DNA of 64,000 nt from Bretschneidera sinensis (Eukaryota > Streptophyta > Magnoliopsida > Brassicales > Akaniaceae), in assembly GCA_023935145.1 (NCBI GenBank), contig CM043701.1, forward strand, positions 70,324,317 through 70,388,316, written 5' to 3'. Each line of letters opens with the position of its first letter. Position 1 is the stretch's first letter. The position numbers were made by a program, and so were the translations under genes. The notes beneath the pieces were generated by a model. The model made no database searches, was not told the origin of the DNA, and saw nothing but the letters and a program-made list of their open reading frames with translations. Below, one piece after another: positions 20,294 through 31,351 of this stretch.

Positions 20294-21412
20294 ATCGTCC
20301 GGTGGTGTAGTTGAAGAGGTACTGGGTGCTGGAGGTAGGCGATCAAGAATGGCTTGTAGCATCGCCTCCTGTCATGCAAACCATGCCTCCAAACTATCTA
20401 TGTGCTGGTGCACGAGTGATGTGGCTGCAGAGACCTCACCTCGGAAAGAGGACAACTCAGCGAGAAAGTGCTGGGACTCTATGGGTCCAATGTCTGGATG
20501 GTCCTCCTCTTACAATGGGCTAGCCACAGGGGTCTCTGTCTCCATATAATCCTCCTCCACCCTCTCAGCTCCAGGTGCAGGGATTGGTAGTTCTCAAGGC
20601 ATGTGCGAGAGACTATTTGTTCATTGAGCCTTCCCGAAGAAGGGATGCTCTCGCACTGGTCCGTCACTGGTGGTCCCCTTAATCCCTTTCTTCTTGAAGA
20701 TGTACGAGAGTAGGAATGGGAATGGGAGCCCCTATTCATTGGCCTTGGTGGTCTGACAGCTATGGACATGATCCCAGAATTTATGCAGCTGGCTCCATAT
20801 AACAGCGAGAAGAGAGTACCAGTGACCTCTATAGAAGGCATACAATGTCTGTAGAAACTGGTCTCTCCTTTGTGTCTTATGACCCAATGGACACACATTA
20901 TGCTAGAGGATGGTGTCCATTAGCCAAAGCCGTGGACGCAACTTGGATCGGCTCGCTGCGTTGTTGTGTCTATCGGCGTACTGTCCAATGCACATATCCT
21001 CAATAATCGTGGTCAGGTCAAAAGAGTCCGACTGCTCCTCGATATCAACGTCCTCCGGAGGGGACTCATCACAGAAGTGTAGAGCAGAGGCTATATCGGC
21101 ACTAATCACCTCGATGGATGTGCCCTGGACTAAGGAGGTTAGTACTCCTGGTCTGCTGCAGTCAAAAGACAGACCCTCATAGAACTGGACCACCAGCTGA
21201 GTGTAAGCAGTTGAGCAGACTGGTTTAAAAAGCCTCTTCAACCCTCGTTGTTTAAATGCTTGGACCGCCCATTGAGTGGCATCCATTTTCTTGAAGACTT
21301 CATCGATGGCGAAAGTGGTCTCGAATAAGAGTTCTCTTTGCTCGATGCTTAGCCGGGATGACTGGGCACGGCTGCTCGAAGCACGGGAGGTGGAAGCGGT
21401 TTGCTTGGACAT
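20294..21412 (-). pseudogene. F ORF3 (env-like position, putative plant transposon protein domain)
   Basis: ATG at 21410-21412 (MSKQTASTSRASSSRAQSSR), about 25 bp after a palindromic motif block. A Ser/Arg-rich N-terminus is followed by a conserved region (TFAIDEVFKKMDATQWAVQ, FKQRGLKRLFKPVCSTAYT, VVQFYEGLSFDCSRPGV) and an acidic stretch (ESPPEDVDIEEQSDSF). TAG follows DTIL near 20904; homology continues in the same frame (CPLGHKTQRRDQFL) to PPDD-stop at 20294. No N-terminal signal peptide and no clear membrane helix are visible, so an envelope role is not supported by this copy. E encodes the same protein in two pieces. Confidence 0.78.
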
Positions 21413-22200
21413 GTCGATCCTAGTTTCTGCCAAATTTACGATCGATCGCACACTGGACTATATGCTCGATCGCAAATGTCGTGCACTCGATCGCACATGG
21501 TCAGAATTTTTCTCGAATAGCTTGTGGGCGACAGAAGACCAAGCTATGGTCTTGTTGATTCGAGTTTGTTCCTAACCTCTTGTAAACATAAGAGCACCCA
21601 ATCATACACAAGGTAACATATATATAACTGAAAGTGTAAATTAAACATTTAAAATCCGTGTGTGTGTGAACAAAATGGATACCTTGTGTATGGAGGGGAT
21701 GTGTAATGGGAAGGGGGATGTGGCGGTGATGATGGTGGTTAGCGGTGATGTTTGGTGATGGTGGTGATGGGGCGAGGAAGATTTGTGGTGATGTTGGAGT
21801 TGAGAGTGTGAGAGTGAGCGTGATGGTAAACGAGTGAGTGAGAGTGGGTGAGTATGTGTGCAGAGAGGGTGAGTGAGTGCGTGTGAATGAAATTTTTAAA
21901 TTTATCACTAAACTGTTCGCCACGAGTGCGCTCGATCGCACTCTTGCGCTCGAGCACATTGAATGGTGTGCTCGATCGCACGCAATGTGCAGGGACAAAA
22001 ATAAAACTTACCACAGCTGAAATGACAAAGTAGGAACAATACAACCTTACCATGTGTTAGTGGCCTCAGTGCCACAAACCTTAATAGAGATGCTTGAGCT
22101 GTATGGGTGATCAAATATGAACTGCTCAAGCACTCTCGTGCTACTGTGCTTAGGATCTTCAATTCGAAACCTGGATAAAACAGTGAAAAACAATATTAGT
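21413..22200 (-). promoter_or_regulatory. F pol-ORF3 spacer with two palindromic motif blocks
   Basis: Non-coding. Motif block 1 at 21927-21981 (TGCGCTCGATCGCA, TGCGCTCGAGCACA, TGTGCTCGATCGCA); then a C/T-rich tract on the minus strand (21880-21720, many CTCAC/CACTC); then motif block 2 at 21437-21497 (TACGATCGATCGCA, ATGCTCGATCGCA, TGCACTCGATCGCA) immediately before the ORF3 ATG. The same order occurs in E (41298-41907). A separate promoter or a spliced leader for ORF3 are the two readings. Confidence 0.55.
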
Positions 22201-22373
22201 AAGTTTAGGATCTTCAATTCGAGGATTATACTTACTTGGAGGCTGTGATGTATTCTTGATGGGGTGCATAGTTCGATTGATGTCTTTAATCACATCGTCA
22301 TCCTCTGGCCTAATGTCCAATCTTGTGTTCTCATGGTTGGGGATAGTCTCCGATGGAACAGTGTGGTGGATAT
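22200..22373 (-). pseudogene. F pol remnant: protease-RT spacer
   Basis: A continuous minus-strand frame reading VFDIHHTVPSETI, DIRPEDDDVIKDI, QPPSKYNPRIEDPKLT. It is homologous to the PR-RT spacer of E (QVHHTDPLEITLT, HPSKYTSPFESL at 37930-38100). It is joined on one side to the PBS stub of the second LTR and on the other to post-pol sequence. The direct repeat AGGATCTTCAATTCGA (22150-22165 and 22207-22222) flanks the latter junction. Confidence 0.72.
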
Positions 22374-22381
22374 CAAAAACT

Positions 22382-23698
22382 TGTTCACGTTTATCTGCCT
22401 AAATAAATAAGTAATTAACCGTACAGTTTTACTTGCAAGTGCACAAGGTCAATGGTAGTATAGTGTGCAAGTTCGAGATCATTTCCACAGAGATTGGTGA
22501 ATTTCGTTTTAGAATTAGTTTCTTAATAAAAGAAGATCAAAATAACTGTTGAATGTGAATTAATAATAATGAGACATAGGGCTTTGATATCAACCACTAG
22601 TTATACTTTCCCAATGAGTAATAGGTCAATGCATTAGCCTTCCTATGAATACCTAATGGTTGCCAACTTAAGGGCATGGTATCTACTCCTTAAGCTATTG
22701 ATTTCCCTAAGCACCGAGTTAGGCATGGTATCTACTCTAACTCTTTTCCTCTTTAAAGGAGTCAGCATGGTATCTACTGAGTTGTTCCTTAAGAAAGCAT
22801 AAGATTTATGGAAATCGACAACCACATGAGACCTAAGGTATGGTATCTACTCCCAGTTTCCCATGTTGATTAATCCAAGAATCTGGTGTGGATATCTTTT
22901 GTTACTATTGTTAGGCCCAGGACTCGGTCATCCAAATTAGTCTAACTAAAGAATCGATACCATATGCACATATTGATCAGACATACACATATGAGGAATG
23001 TAAATAAACACAGGTATTAATCAAGTTAAGCATCATAATCAAGGCTATTGCAAAGATAATAAATGAATATATATGGGAAAGCATAACTAGGGCTTCAATC
23101 GAGCCCTATAAAGAGTTAGTTACACATGCTGTGTAAGATAAACATCATAGCATAAACTAAACATAAACTGTAAAACCCAAAGAATACTGTGGAGACGGGT
23201 TGTCAATCCTCTCCAAAGCTTACAACTCCGAGCTAAGCAAAAGATAAAAGAAGTGATGTCCTTTGTGTGTGTTTATAGGTGTATTTATAGGGGTTGAATA
23301 ACCCTAGAAGACTCAGGAAACCCAAAACTTCCTAAAACGTAAAACCTCCTCTTTTTCCAAAACTGGTTCTGTCGTTTTACTGTTCACGCTCGTACATGTG
23401 CGCTTGATCGCATGCGTTGTGCACTCGATCACAAGGCTGCTCTCGATCCTTCTTGTGTGCGCACAAGCGCTTATGCGCTCGATTGCACCTAATAGTGCGA
23501 TCGATCGCACTTTTGCCAGTAGCTGCTCCAGGATTTCCAGGTTTCTTCTTTTAGGTGCCAAAAATGCTTATTTTTATCTAAGACCCTATAAAAACATGTG
23601 AAACACAGAAATAAAGTAAAATAGACTAAATTATCATAACTAAGGACTTAACAAATGTAAATAAAGGGGCTTAAATATGAATATTTAAGCACCTATCA
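22382..23698 (-). repeat. F internal LTR (1317 bp)
   Basis: Plus-strand TGTTCACG...CACCTATCA, family 3 LTR in reverse. TATAAATA on the minus strand at 23282-23289, with a CpG motif block upstream (23398-23513, including the perfect palindrome TGCGATCGATCGCA at 23496-23509). The R/U5 repeats appear as GCATGGTATCTACT (22675-22850). The PPT abuts it on the right (23699-23712), so it is the 3' LTR of the right unit. It is followed by AGTTTTTG, the start of a PBS, so it may also have served as the 5' LTR of the left unit. Confidence 0.88.
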
Positions 23699-25127
23699 CA
23701 CCCCCAAACTTACATATTGCTAGTCGCTTAGCGATACAAAACTAAAACTAAAATGAAAAATAACGACACACAGATAGATCGAATATCCATAGTGTCCACA
23801 AAAGTTTAGGTCTTCACACAAAGTTATGATGCGCACTCATGAGCAAGCTTAACAAATATAAATATATCTTTGCAATGAATAAGAGTTTGGAATGCAAATC
23901 ACTTTTATGAGGCAGTTTAAGACATCACAAATTTGACTTTAGTGTGTGGTGAACTAGCACATAAAAGATTAGGTTTCCAAATAATTCTAAACTGTAGTGT
24001 TTCAATGACTCAAGATTCACCAAATTTCCTATTAGAATCAACAAAAATTGCATAGTTTTTCTTTTTTTTTTCTTTTATTTGCGAGATTTTTGCCAAGTTA
24101 GTTTCCTTAAGCTTTCTATTTGACTCATATAGCAAGTGTTTAGCCAATGACTCCCAAACTAGATGGTCTTAGGGCATTAGGTGTAAAGACACCCCTAAGG
24201 ACTTACTAACTCGAGTAAAAAAGGCTACGAAACTTAACAGGTCTTTAGTTCCCTTAAGCTCTCTATTTGACTCATGTAGTGAGTGTTTAGCCAATGACTC
24301 CCAAACCAGATGGTCTTAGGGCATTAGGTATAAAGACACCCCTAAGGACTTACTAACTCGAGTCAAAAAGGCTACGGAACTTAACAGGTCTTAATGCTAC
24401 TAATCAGAATTTCCATCGTTTGATGTGACACTCACTTCTTACTGAGGCAAGAGGGCCAGTTACTTAGTGGAAAGTTCCTTTTTTTTCTTTCATTATTATG
24501 CCAAAGCGTTAATCTAACAGGTCATCTGGTTCACAGTCGAGCAAAAGAAACATACAAATCAAAATTACATGTCATACCCCACATAACTATGTGCTAATGT
24601 GCTCTTGTTAGTTCGGGTCAAACTTGTGAATCCTTAAATTCCTAAAAGTAAGTGATCGATGTTCAAAACTTAATTATTGGCCTATATGTTCAAAGTTTTA
24701 AGCTCACTTATGAAGTCAAATCATATTGTTTGTTTAGATCACCCAACATTTTTGGAACAAAATGAACATGCATTTATCTATAAAAACACAAAGAATTGGG
24801 AAATAGTGTGTGTGTGAGTGTGTCCCCATACCCCCAAACTTAAATTGCACATTGTCCCAATGTGTGAATAGCATGGAAGGAGTTGACCTAAGAGATGGAG
24901 AGCTATATGGCTGGCATGGCTCGTAGCACGCCCCCAAACTTCAACTGGATGCACTCACTCTATCCTTGAATAAGAAAGACAAACAAACATAAAATGGAAA
25001 ACAAGTAATAATGAACAACTATAGAAAAGCAAAGACTAACAATAACATAAAATACAATACTAAAAAGAATATGCTTTGGGGTGCCTCTCATGAGCACTAA
25101 GTAATTCTAAAAGGAAATTTAGCGCAA
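23699..25127 (-). other. F right unit: PPT, 3' non-coding region, fused directly to the leader
   Basis: No coding sequence. PPT at 23699-23712 (minus strand AGTTTGGGGGTG). A block with the hairpin GGTGTAAAGACACC is duplicated (24107-24245 and 24252-24395). Extra PPT-like motifs lie near 24830 and 24930. At about 25100 the GAGAGGCACCCC landmark joins the leader (GATTGCGCTAAATTTCC on the minus strand), so gag, pol and ORF3 are all deleted between them. The result is a gene-free, TRIM/LARD-like derivative of about 4 kb. Confidence 0.8.
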
Positions 25128-25145
25128 TCCCCGGCAACGGCACCA
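25128..25145 (-). other. F primer-binding site (tRNA-Asp type)
   Basis: Minus strand TGGTGCCGTTGCCGGGGA, one mismatch to the tRNA-Asp complement, next to the right LTR. Confidence 0.9.
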
Positions 25146-25151
25146 AAAACT

Positions 25152-26426
25152 TGTTGCGCGTTTATTTACCTAAATAAATAAGTAAATAACCGTACAGTTT
25201 TACTTGCAAGTGCACAAGGTCAATAGTAGTATAGTGTGCAAGTGCGAGATCATTTCCACAGGGATTGGTGAATTTCATTTTAGATTCAGTTTCTTAATAA
25301 AAGAAGATCAAAATAACCGTTGAATGTGAATTAATAATAATGAGGCATAGAGCTTTGATATCCACCACTAGTCATACTTTCCCAATGAATAATAGGTCAA
25401 TGCACTAGCCTTCTTATGAATACCTAATGGTTACCAACCTAAGGGCATGGTATCTACTCCTTAAGCTATTGATTTTCCTAAGCACCGAGTTAGGCATGGC
25501 ATCCACTCTAACTCTTTTTTTTCTTAAGGGATTCAGCATGGTATCTACTGAGTTGTTCCTCAAGAAAGCATAAGATTTATGGAAATCGACAACCACATGA
25601 GACCTAGGGCATGGTATCTACTCCTGGTTTCTCATGTTGATTAATCCAAGAATCAGATGTGGATATCTTTTGTTACTATTGTTAGGCCCAGGACTTGGTC
25701 ATCCAAATTGGTCTAACTAACTAATCCATACCACATGCATATATTGATCAGACATACACATATGAGGAATGTAAATAAACAAAGACATTAATCAAATTAA
25801 GCATCATAATCAAGGCTATTGCAAAGATAATCAATAAATATATATATGGGAAAGCATAACTAGGGCTTCAATCGAGCCCTATAAAGAGTTAGTTACATAT
25901 GCTATCTAAGATAAACATCATAGCATAAACAAAACATAAACTATAAAACCCAAAGAATACTGTAGAGATGGGTTGTCAATCCTCTCCAAAGCTTACAACT
26001 CCGAGCTAAGCGAAAGATAAAAGAAGTGATGTCCTTTATGTGTGTTTACAGGTGTATTTATAGGGGTTGAATAACCCTAGAAGACTCAGGAAACCCAAAA
26101 CTTCCTAAAACGTAAAACCTCATCTATTTCCAAAACTGGTTCTGCTGTTCACTGTTCACGACCGTACATGTGCACTCGATCACATGCGTTGTGCGCTCGA
26201 TCTTTCTTGTGTGAGCACGAGCGCTTATGTGCTCGATCGCACTTTTGCCAATAGCTGCTCCAGGGTTTCCAGGTTTTTAGGTTTCTTCCTTTAAGTGCCA
26301 AAAATGCTTATTTTTATCCAAGACCCTTTAAAAACATGTGAAACACATAAATGAAGTAAAATGGACTAAATTATCATAACTAAGGACTTAACAAATGTAA
26401 ATAAGGGAATATTTAAGCTCTTATCA
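25152..26426 (-). repeat. F 5' LTR (1275 bp)
   Basis: Plus-strand TGTTGCGCG...CTTATCA, flanked by TSD ACTCC at 26427. TATAAATA on the minus strand at 26055-26062. The motif block at 26168-26241 is shorter than in the internal LTR (several units missing). R/U5 GCATGGTATCTACT repeats at 25445-25620. Confidence 0.92.
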
Positions 26427-27057
26427 ACTCCCAACAAACAGCCCACTCAATCCCTGAATCAAAGAAAATTGACCTAGAGAGTCTTATGAGACAATTGGCA
26501 ACTCAGCAACAACAGTTGATGACTTCACAAGATCAGTTCATGGCAGATGAAACGCAATTTTGGATTGAGTTAAGACAAACCACTGCAAAACATGAACAAG
26601 CCATTCATAGACTAGAGGTACAAATAGGGCAATTAGCTAAGGAATTAAGTGGCAGAAAGCAAGGTGAGCTTCCAGCTCAAACACTACCTAATCCAGGAGG
26701 ACACCAGCAACTGAAGGCTGTTACAACTCTCAGAAATGGTAAGGTCATAGGAATTGATGAGTCTGCACAAGTATCTCTAGAGAAATCATCTGCATCAAAG
26801 GTAAGTGAAATGGAGAAGGTGAATGCACCACCCTTCCCGTAAAGGTTAGTAAAGCAAAAGAAATCAAATAAACTGCTTGATATTTTTTAAACTTTGCAGA
26901 GAGTAGAAATAAACATTCATTTATTAGATGCAATTCAACAAATATTTGCTTATGCTAAATTTTTGAAAGATTGTTGCACTCATAAGAAGAAGTTTCAGGA
27001 GCATGAGACAGTAGCTTTAACTGAAGAGGTAAGTGCAATATTGTTAAAAAAGCTACC
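26427..27057 (+). pseudogene. E gag, C-terminal part, between F and G
   Basis: Continues E gag: frame 26486-26842 holds MRQLATQQQQLMTSQ and a probable coiled coil (KHEQAIHRLEVQIGQLAKELS), then QLKAVTTLRNGKVI. A stop at 26840 and a frameshift follow, then the region before protease (VEINIHLLDAIQQI, YAKFLKDCCTHKKKF, LTEEVSAILLKKLP). G interrupts right after LKKLP with TSD CTACC. Confidence 0.85.
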
Positions 27058-28395
27058 TGATGAGAGTCATAAAGTGCATCTTAATAAGTACTATTTGTTA
27101 GCATTTTAGGGTTGATCTAGGGTTGAAATGCACATTTATACCTTAACAATTCTAAAATGTCATTCATGGATTGTCGATCTATTTCGATGCATTTGCAAGT
27201 ACTTTGAGTCCAAAAGAGGTGGAAAGCCATCATAGCTTAAAGCACGATGCTTCAATGCACATCAGAGTGAAGGTATGGTTGCGGAAGGACAAAATGAAGA
27301 GAAACCAAGTCTTTAGTATGTCGCACTACGGCCTGAAAAGTCTAAGCCTCGGCCTCTTGAACCAAGCCCAAAAGAGCAAAGAAGACACCATTGTGCGTCG
27401 TGGCCTAGCCTAGGCTGAACCGCGGTCTGGACCAATCTGGGCCATGGCCTACAGAAAGTTGAAGATAAGTAATCCAAGGTTAAGCCACAACCTAGATTAA
27501 TGTGAGCCACAGCGCGAGCGTGATGCTTTGTTTCTGAGTTACGACTTAATTAGGGTTTTAATGATAGTTTAAACCCAAAAACACCCTTGGACCTTTTGTA
27601 TTATAAATAGATCACTTAGGGTTTGATAAAGGACAATCATTAAAGCTGGAAAACTCAAGAAGGTTGCCACATTCTCCCCCATCAAAGTGTTTAAGAATGA
27701 GCCCCATGGCCAACTAATCTCCAAGAAAGGCAAAGGGATGAATCCCTAGGTGTAGTTATTCTTATTTTCCATTATTGATTCAGTTGTAGTTTGGATTTAT
27801 TGTCAAAACATTGTTATGATTTACTCTTTGATTTAATTAGAAGATTTTCTCTTAATCCGGTGATTGTATCTTTCTCTTTGATAGAAATCTAGTCATGCTC
27901 TTCTTATGTCAAGATTGATTGAATGTGATTGAGTCCGGTAGATTTATCTTTTAATTTTGTCCATTACTGCAATATTGTCATTAAGATATACTGTCGTTTC
28001 TTGATAAATCTATAGGATAGGTCGTGTGTGCTTAAATCAAAAGTAAAGAGTAATTCATATAAATTACATTAGGGTTCACATGTGCTTTCATTGAATATTT
28101 ACCGATTGCTTGTTTGGGATGTGAAACTAGTAATCGAGATAAAAACAATTGAATCAAGATTGGAATAAGATAATGAACCTAGGGAGGATTCCAAGATCCT
28201 TATTGTTTCTCTATTATATTCTTCAATCTATTTACACAATTTTCTCACATTACTTCATTATCAAAACTCAGATTCTCTCACTTGATCTTTATCGTTCGTA
28301 TTAAGGTTTACACTTTTCCTTTGTAGTTCGCTTTTTCTCGTGGGATCGACACCTCAACTATACACAATAACCGCGTATTAGTTTGAGCATAATCA
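27058..28395 (+). repeat. G 5' LTR (1338 bp)
   Basis: TGATGAGAGTCATAAAG to GCATAATCA, followed by the PBS. The R/U5 side (27850-28030) contains imperfect TCCGGT.GATT.TATCTTT repeats. Confidence 0.94.
27391..27609 (+). promoter_or_regulatory. G 5' LTR U3: GC-rich motif block and TATA box
   Basis: TATAAATA at 27602-27609. Upstream at 27391-27520 lies a GC-rich stretch (GTGCGTCGTGGCC, AACCGCGGTCTGG, GGGCCATGGCC). The 13-mer GTGCGTCGTGGCC (27393-27405) recurs exactly in the pol-ORF3 spacer of G at 34180-34192. The CGATCG motif of families 1 and 3 is absent. Confidence 0.6.
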
Positions 28396-28400
28396 AAATT

Positions 28401-28418
28401 TGGCGCTGTTGCCGGGGA
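28401..28418 (+). other. G primer-binding site (tRNA-Asp type)
   Basis: TGGCGCTGTTGCCGGGGA, one mismatch to the tRNA-Asp complement, five bases after the LTR end. Confidence 0.9.
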
Positions 28419-28543
28419 AACTCGCTCAAATACAAGGAAGATTGTCAACTTTGAGATAAGACGGTAGTATTGTTCCTTTCTCTAAGTTTTGATTTTCTTT
28501 TATTATTCTGTTTTATTTATTTCCCCTTTAACTCATTTGGAGT

Positions 28544-30433
28544 ATGCTTAGATCGAGAGACTCGCGAGGTAGATTCATTAAAGGACCCAAAATAGAGTTA
28601 CCCTCTCCTTTCACGTCCGTTAGTGAAACCTCGCCTAGATCAAACCATAGTGCACCCCCAAACGAGAATTTAGAGGATTTTAACATGGCTGATAGCCCCA
28701 ATGAAAAAGTTACTAGGACATTTAAGGATTACTTGCATCCTAGCCGAATAGCCACACCATCATGCATCATGTTCCCAGCCAATGCTCGCCATCAAGATTT
28801 TAAAATAGAGATGATACAGTTACTCCCTAAATTTCATGGCTTGAAAAATGAAAACTTATATGTACACATTAGGGAGTTTGAGGAAGTAGTTGCGACTTTT
28901 CATAGTCAAGATGCAACTGATGACATTGTGAGACTTAAGTTTTTTCCTTTTGCTTTGAAGGATAAAGCTAAGAGTTGGCTATACTTGCTGAAACCATGAT
29001 CTATTAGGTCATGGAATGAGATGACTCAGGTCTTCTTTAACAAATACTTCCCTCAATATAAGACAAATGCTTTAAAAAAGCAAATCTCCACCTTTGCATA
29101 AAAGGACAATGAGACTTTGTATCAGTCTTGGGAGAAATTTAAGGATTTGTTAAATATGTGTCATCACCATGGGTATGAGAATTGGCGTTTAGTGAGCTAT
29201 TTTTATGAGAGACTTACATATAAAGAACGCCAATTTGTAGAGATGATGTATAATGGTGAATTTTTACAAAAAGATCCTGATGAGGCCATATAATACCTCA
29301 ATGAGCTTGCTGAAAAAGCTCACACTTGGACTGGACCTAGTGCTACTGAAAGCACAAATAGGTCACGACCTGTAGGAAACCCCACTAGTGGTGGAATTTA
29401 CCATCTTAAGGAAGAAGATAACCTAAAGGCTAAGGTTGAAATGTTCACTAGGTATTTAGATGCATTAAAGACTAAAGGCTCAAAGCCAACACACGTGGCT
29501 AATCAAGCCGAATCTTTGGAACCATGTTTTGTATGTGGTGGGGTAGGTCATCTAGCCCAAGATTATCCCACATTTGTTGATATGAGAGAGATATATGAGG
29601 AACAATGTAATGCCTTAGGCATGTACAAAAAGACTTTTACACCATTCTCTAATACCTATAATCCGAGATGGCGCAATCACCCTAATTTCAGCTGGAAGCC
29701 TGAAAACCAATAGCTTGCACAATCCCCTAGATTATATTCTGCACCATATCATACACCCTCATCCTCTAGGAGTTCTTTAGAAGACACTTTGCATGCTTTT
29801 ATTGAGGCACAGAGTAAGACAAACCAAAGATGTGAAGCATTAATTACACAGGTTGTTGAAGAGAACAAGGAAATAATGAGCCAAGTATCCAAATTGATGG
29901 ACTCTTTGAGTGTGAATGAGCGAGGTAAGTTCCCTTCCCAAGCTCAGTCCACACCCCATGGTCATCATATGGCACAAGCAAATCTGAAAGATGTGAATGC
30001 TATTGTGACACAAAGTGGTAAGACATTACACATCCCAACAACGAACGAATTTGATGATGTGGAAAAGGGTCAAGGTAGTAGTGATGCCGAGCTGCCCAAG
30101 GACCCTGAGGTTACCAAAAGCCCTGTTAAGGCACCATTCCTTCAAGCTTTAAAATCAAACAAGAAAATTCTGGACCTAAACAATGAAATCCTAGAGAACT
30201 TAAGGCAAATAAAACTTAATCTTCCTCTTTTGCATGTGATTAAACAAGTTCCTATTTATACAAAAGTTCTCAAAGATTTATGTACAATTAAGAGGAAGCA
30301 CCATGTAAAGAAAACAACATTCCTAACAGAGCAAGTTAGTGATTTAATTGAGCAAAGGATCCCCCCCAAATACAAGGATCCTGGCTGCCCAACCATTGCA
30401 TGTAGTATTGGAAATCATGAGGTTGGATAAGCA
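28544..30433 (+). pseudogene. G gag, five in-frame stops
   Basis: ATG at 28544 (MLRSRDSRGRFIKG) begins a frame that stays open apart from single stop codons, at 28997-28999 (after LLKP), near 29099, near 29289, at 29711 (after KPENQ) and at 30428-30430 (before ALLDLG). The retrotransposon gag domain lies in the first 250 residues (PKFHGLKNENLYVHIREFEE, WSWEKFKDLL-like). The knuckle reads CFVCGGVGHLAQDY, last Cys changed to Tyr. Its C-terminal half carries the conserved LPLLHVIKQVPIYTKVLKDL segment. Otherwise colinear with D and H. Confidence 0.9.
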
Positions 30434-31351
30434 TTGCTAGATTTAGGAGCTAGTGTAAATCTGATGCCATTTTCTATTTATTTGCAGCTGGGTTTGAGAG
30501 AAATCAAACCAACCGCTGTGGTATTGCAATTGGCTGACTATTCAATCAAAGTAGCCTGTGGTGTGGTAGAGGATGTTCTAATTCAAATTGATAAATTTTA
30601 TTATCCTATTGATTTCCTAATCCTTGATACTACTTCTGCTGTTGACACTAACTCTAAAATTCCTTTTATTTTGGGTAGACCTTTCTTTGGTACTGCAAAT
30701 GCTTTTGTTAATTGTAGAAATGGACTCATAAAGCTATCCTTTGGAAACATGACCCTCGAGGTGAACATCTTCAAGGTGGCAAAACAGCCAGAAGATGATG
30801 ACGAGAGCCACCAATTATATATGATTGAGTCACTCATCGATAGGGGAGTTTCTATAGCTCATGATTTTGATTATCTTTTGTATTTTCTTGTTAATTCTGA
30901 GTTTGATTCTATTAATGATAAATCTGATGTAATTGATATTTGTGCTATTTTTTATAAATCTCAAGATTATGGCACTCGAGCATGGCAACCGAAGTTTGAG
31001 GAGCTGCCTGAAAGAAGCGAGAAACAAATCCTCTCAAGTGTGGAAACGCCCAAAGTTAAATTGAAGCCACTACCTAAGGGTTTGAAGCATGTTTTCCTCG
31101 GTCCAGGTGATATTTTTCCTGTTATTATCTCATCTGAATTGTTTGAATCTCAAGGTGAGAAATTAATTCGGACCCCAAATGCACATAAATCAACCTTAGG
31201 TTGGAGCATGACTGATTTAAAAGGTATTAGTCCCCTGATCCGTTCTCATAAGATAAATTTGGATGAAGGAACTAGCCCTCGTAGAGACCCCCAGTGTAGG
31301 CTTAACCCCACTATGAAAGAAGTGGTGAAAAATGAAGTGTTAAACTATTAG
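30434..31351 (+). pseudogene. G aspartic protease and PR-RT spacer
   Basis: Continues the gag frame after the 30428 stop. Active-site ALLDLGASVNLMPF, then LQLADYSIKVACGVVEDVLI and the ILGRPFFGTANAFVN region: a retropepsin fold of the Athila type with D-L-G. Then an acidic linker and the RT lead-in (TLGWSMTDLKGISPLIRSH, DPQCRLNPTMKEVV). The frame ends by a one-base deletion at about 31345, where the next frame carries on with LLDAGIIYPIADSKW. Confidence 0.9.

Larger units (their letters stand above)
19660..26426 (-). mobile_element. F, rearranged family 3 element: two tandem units sharing an internal LTR
   Basis: Inserted in E gag with TSD ACTCC (19655-19659 and 26427-26431). Minus-strand order from the right: 5' LTR (26426-25152), PBS, short leader fused to 3' non-coding sequence, PPT, second LTR (23698-22382), a PBS stub AGTTTTTG joined to pol spacer, a second deletion into the post-pol region, ORF3, and 3' non-coding sequence that stops abruptly at 19660 without its LTR. 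The first unit therefore lacks all genes and the second lacks gag, most of pol and its 3' LTR. Unequal recombination plus deletion is the simplest explanation. Confidence 0.85.

Noticed and set aside
20294..21412. ORF3 as a true envelope glycoprotein
   Set aside because: No signal peptide, no clear transmembrane segment and no recognisable fusion features in E, F or D. The Ser/Arg-rich N-terminus and acidic middle suggest something else. I describe it only as ORF3 in the env-like position.
21739..22053. His/Thr/Ser-rich frames in the F spacer
   Set aside because: They read the C/T- and CACTC-rich tract; composition explains them and the frame is not kept in E.
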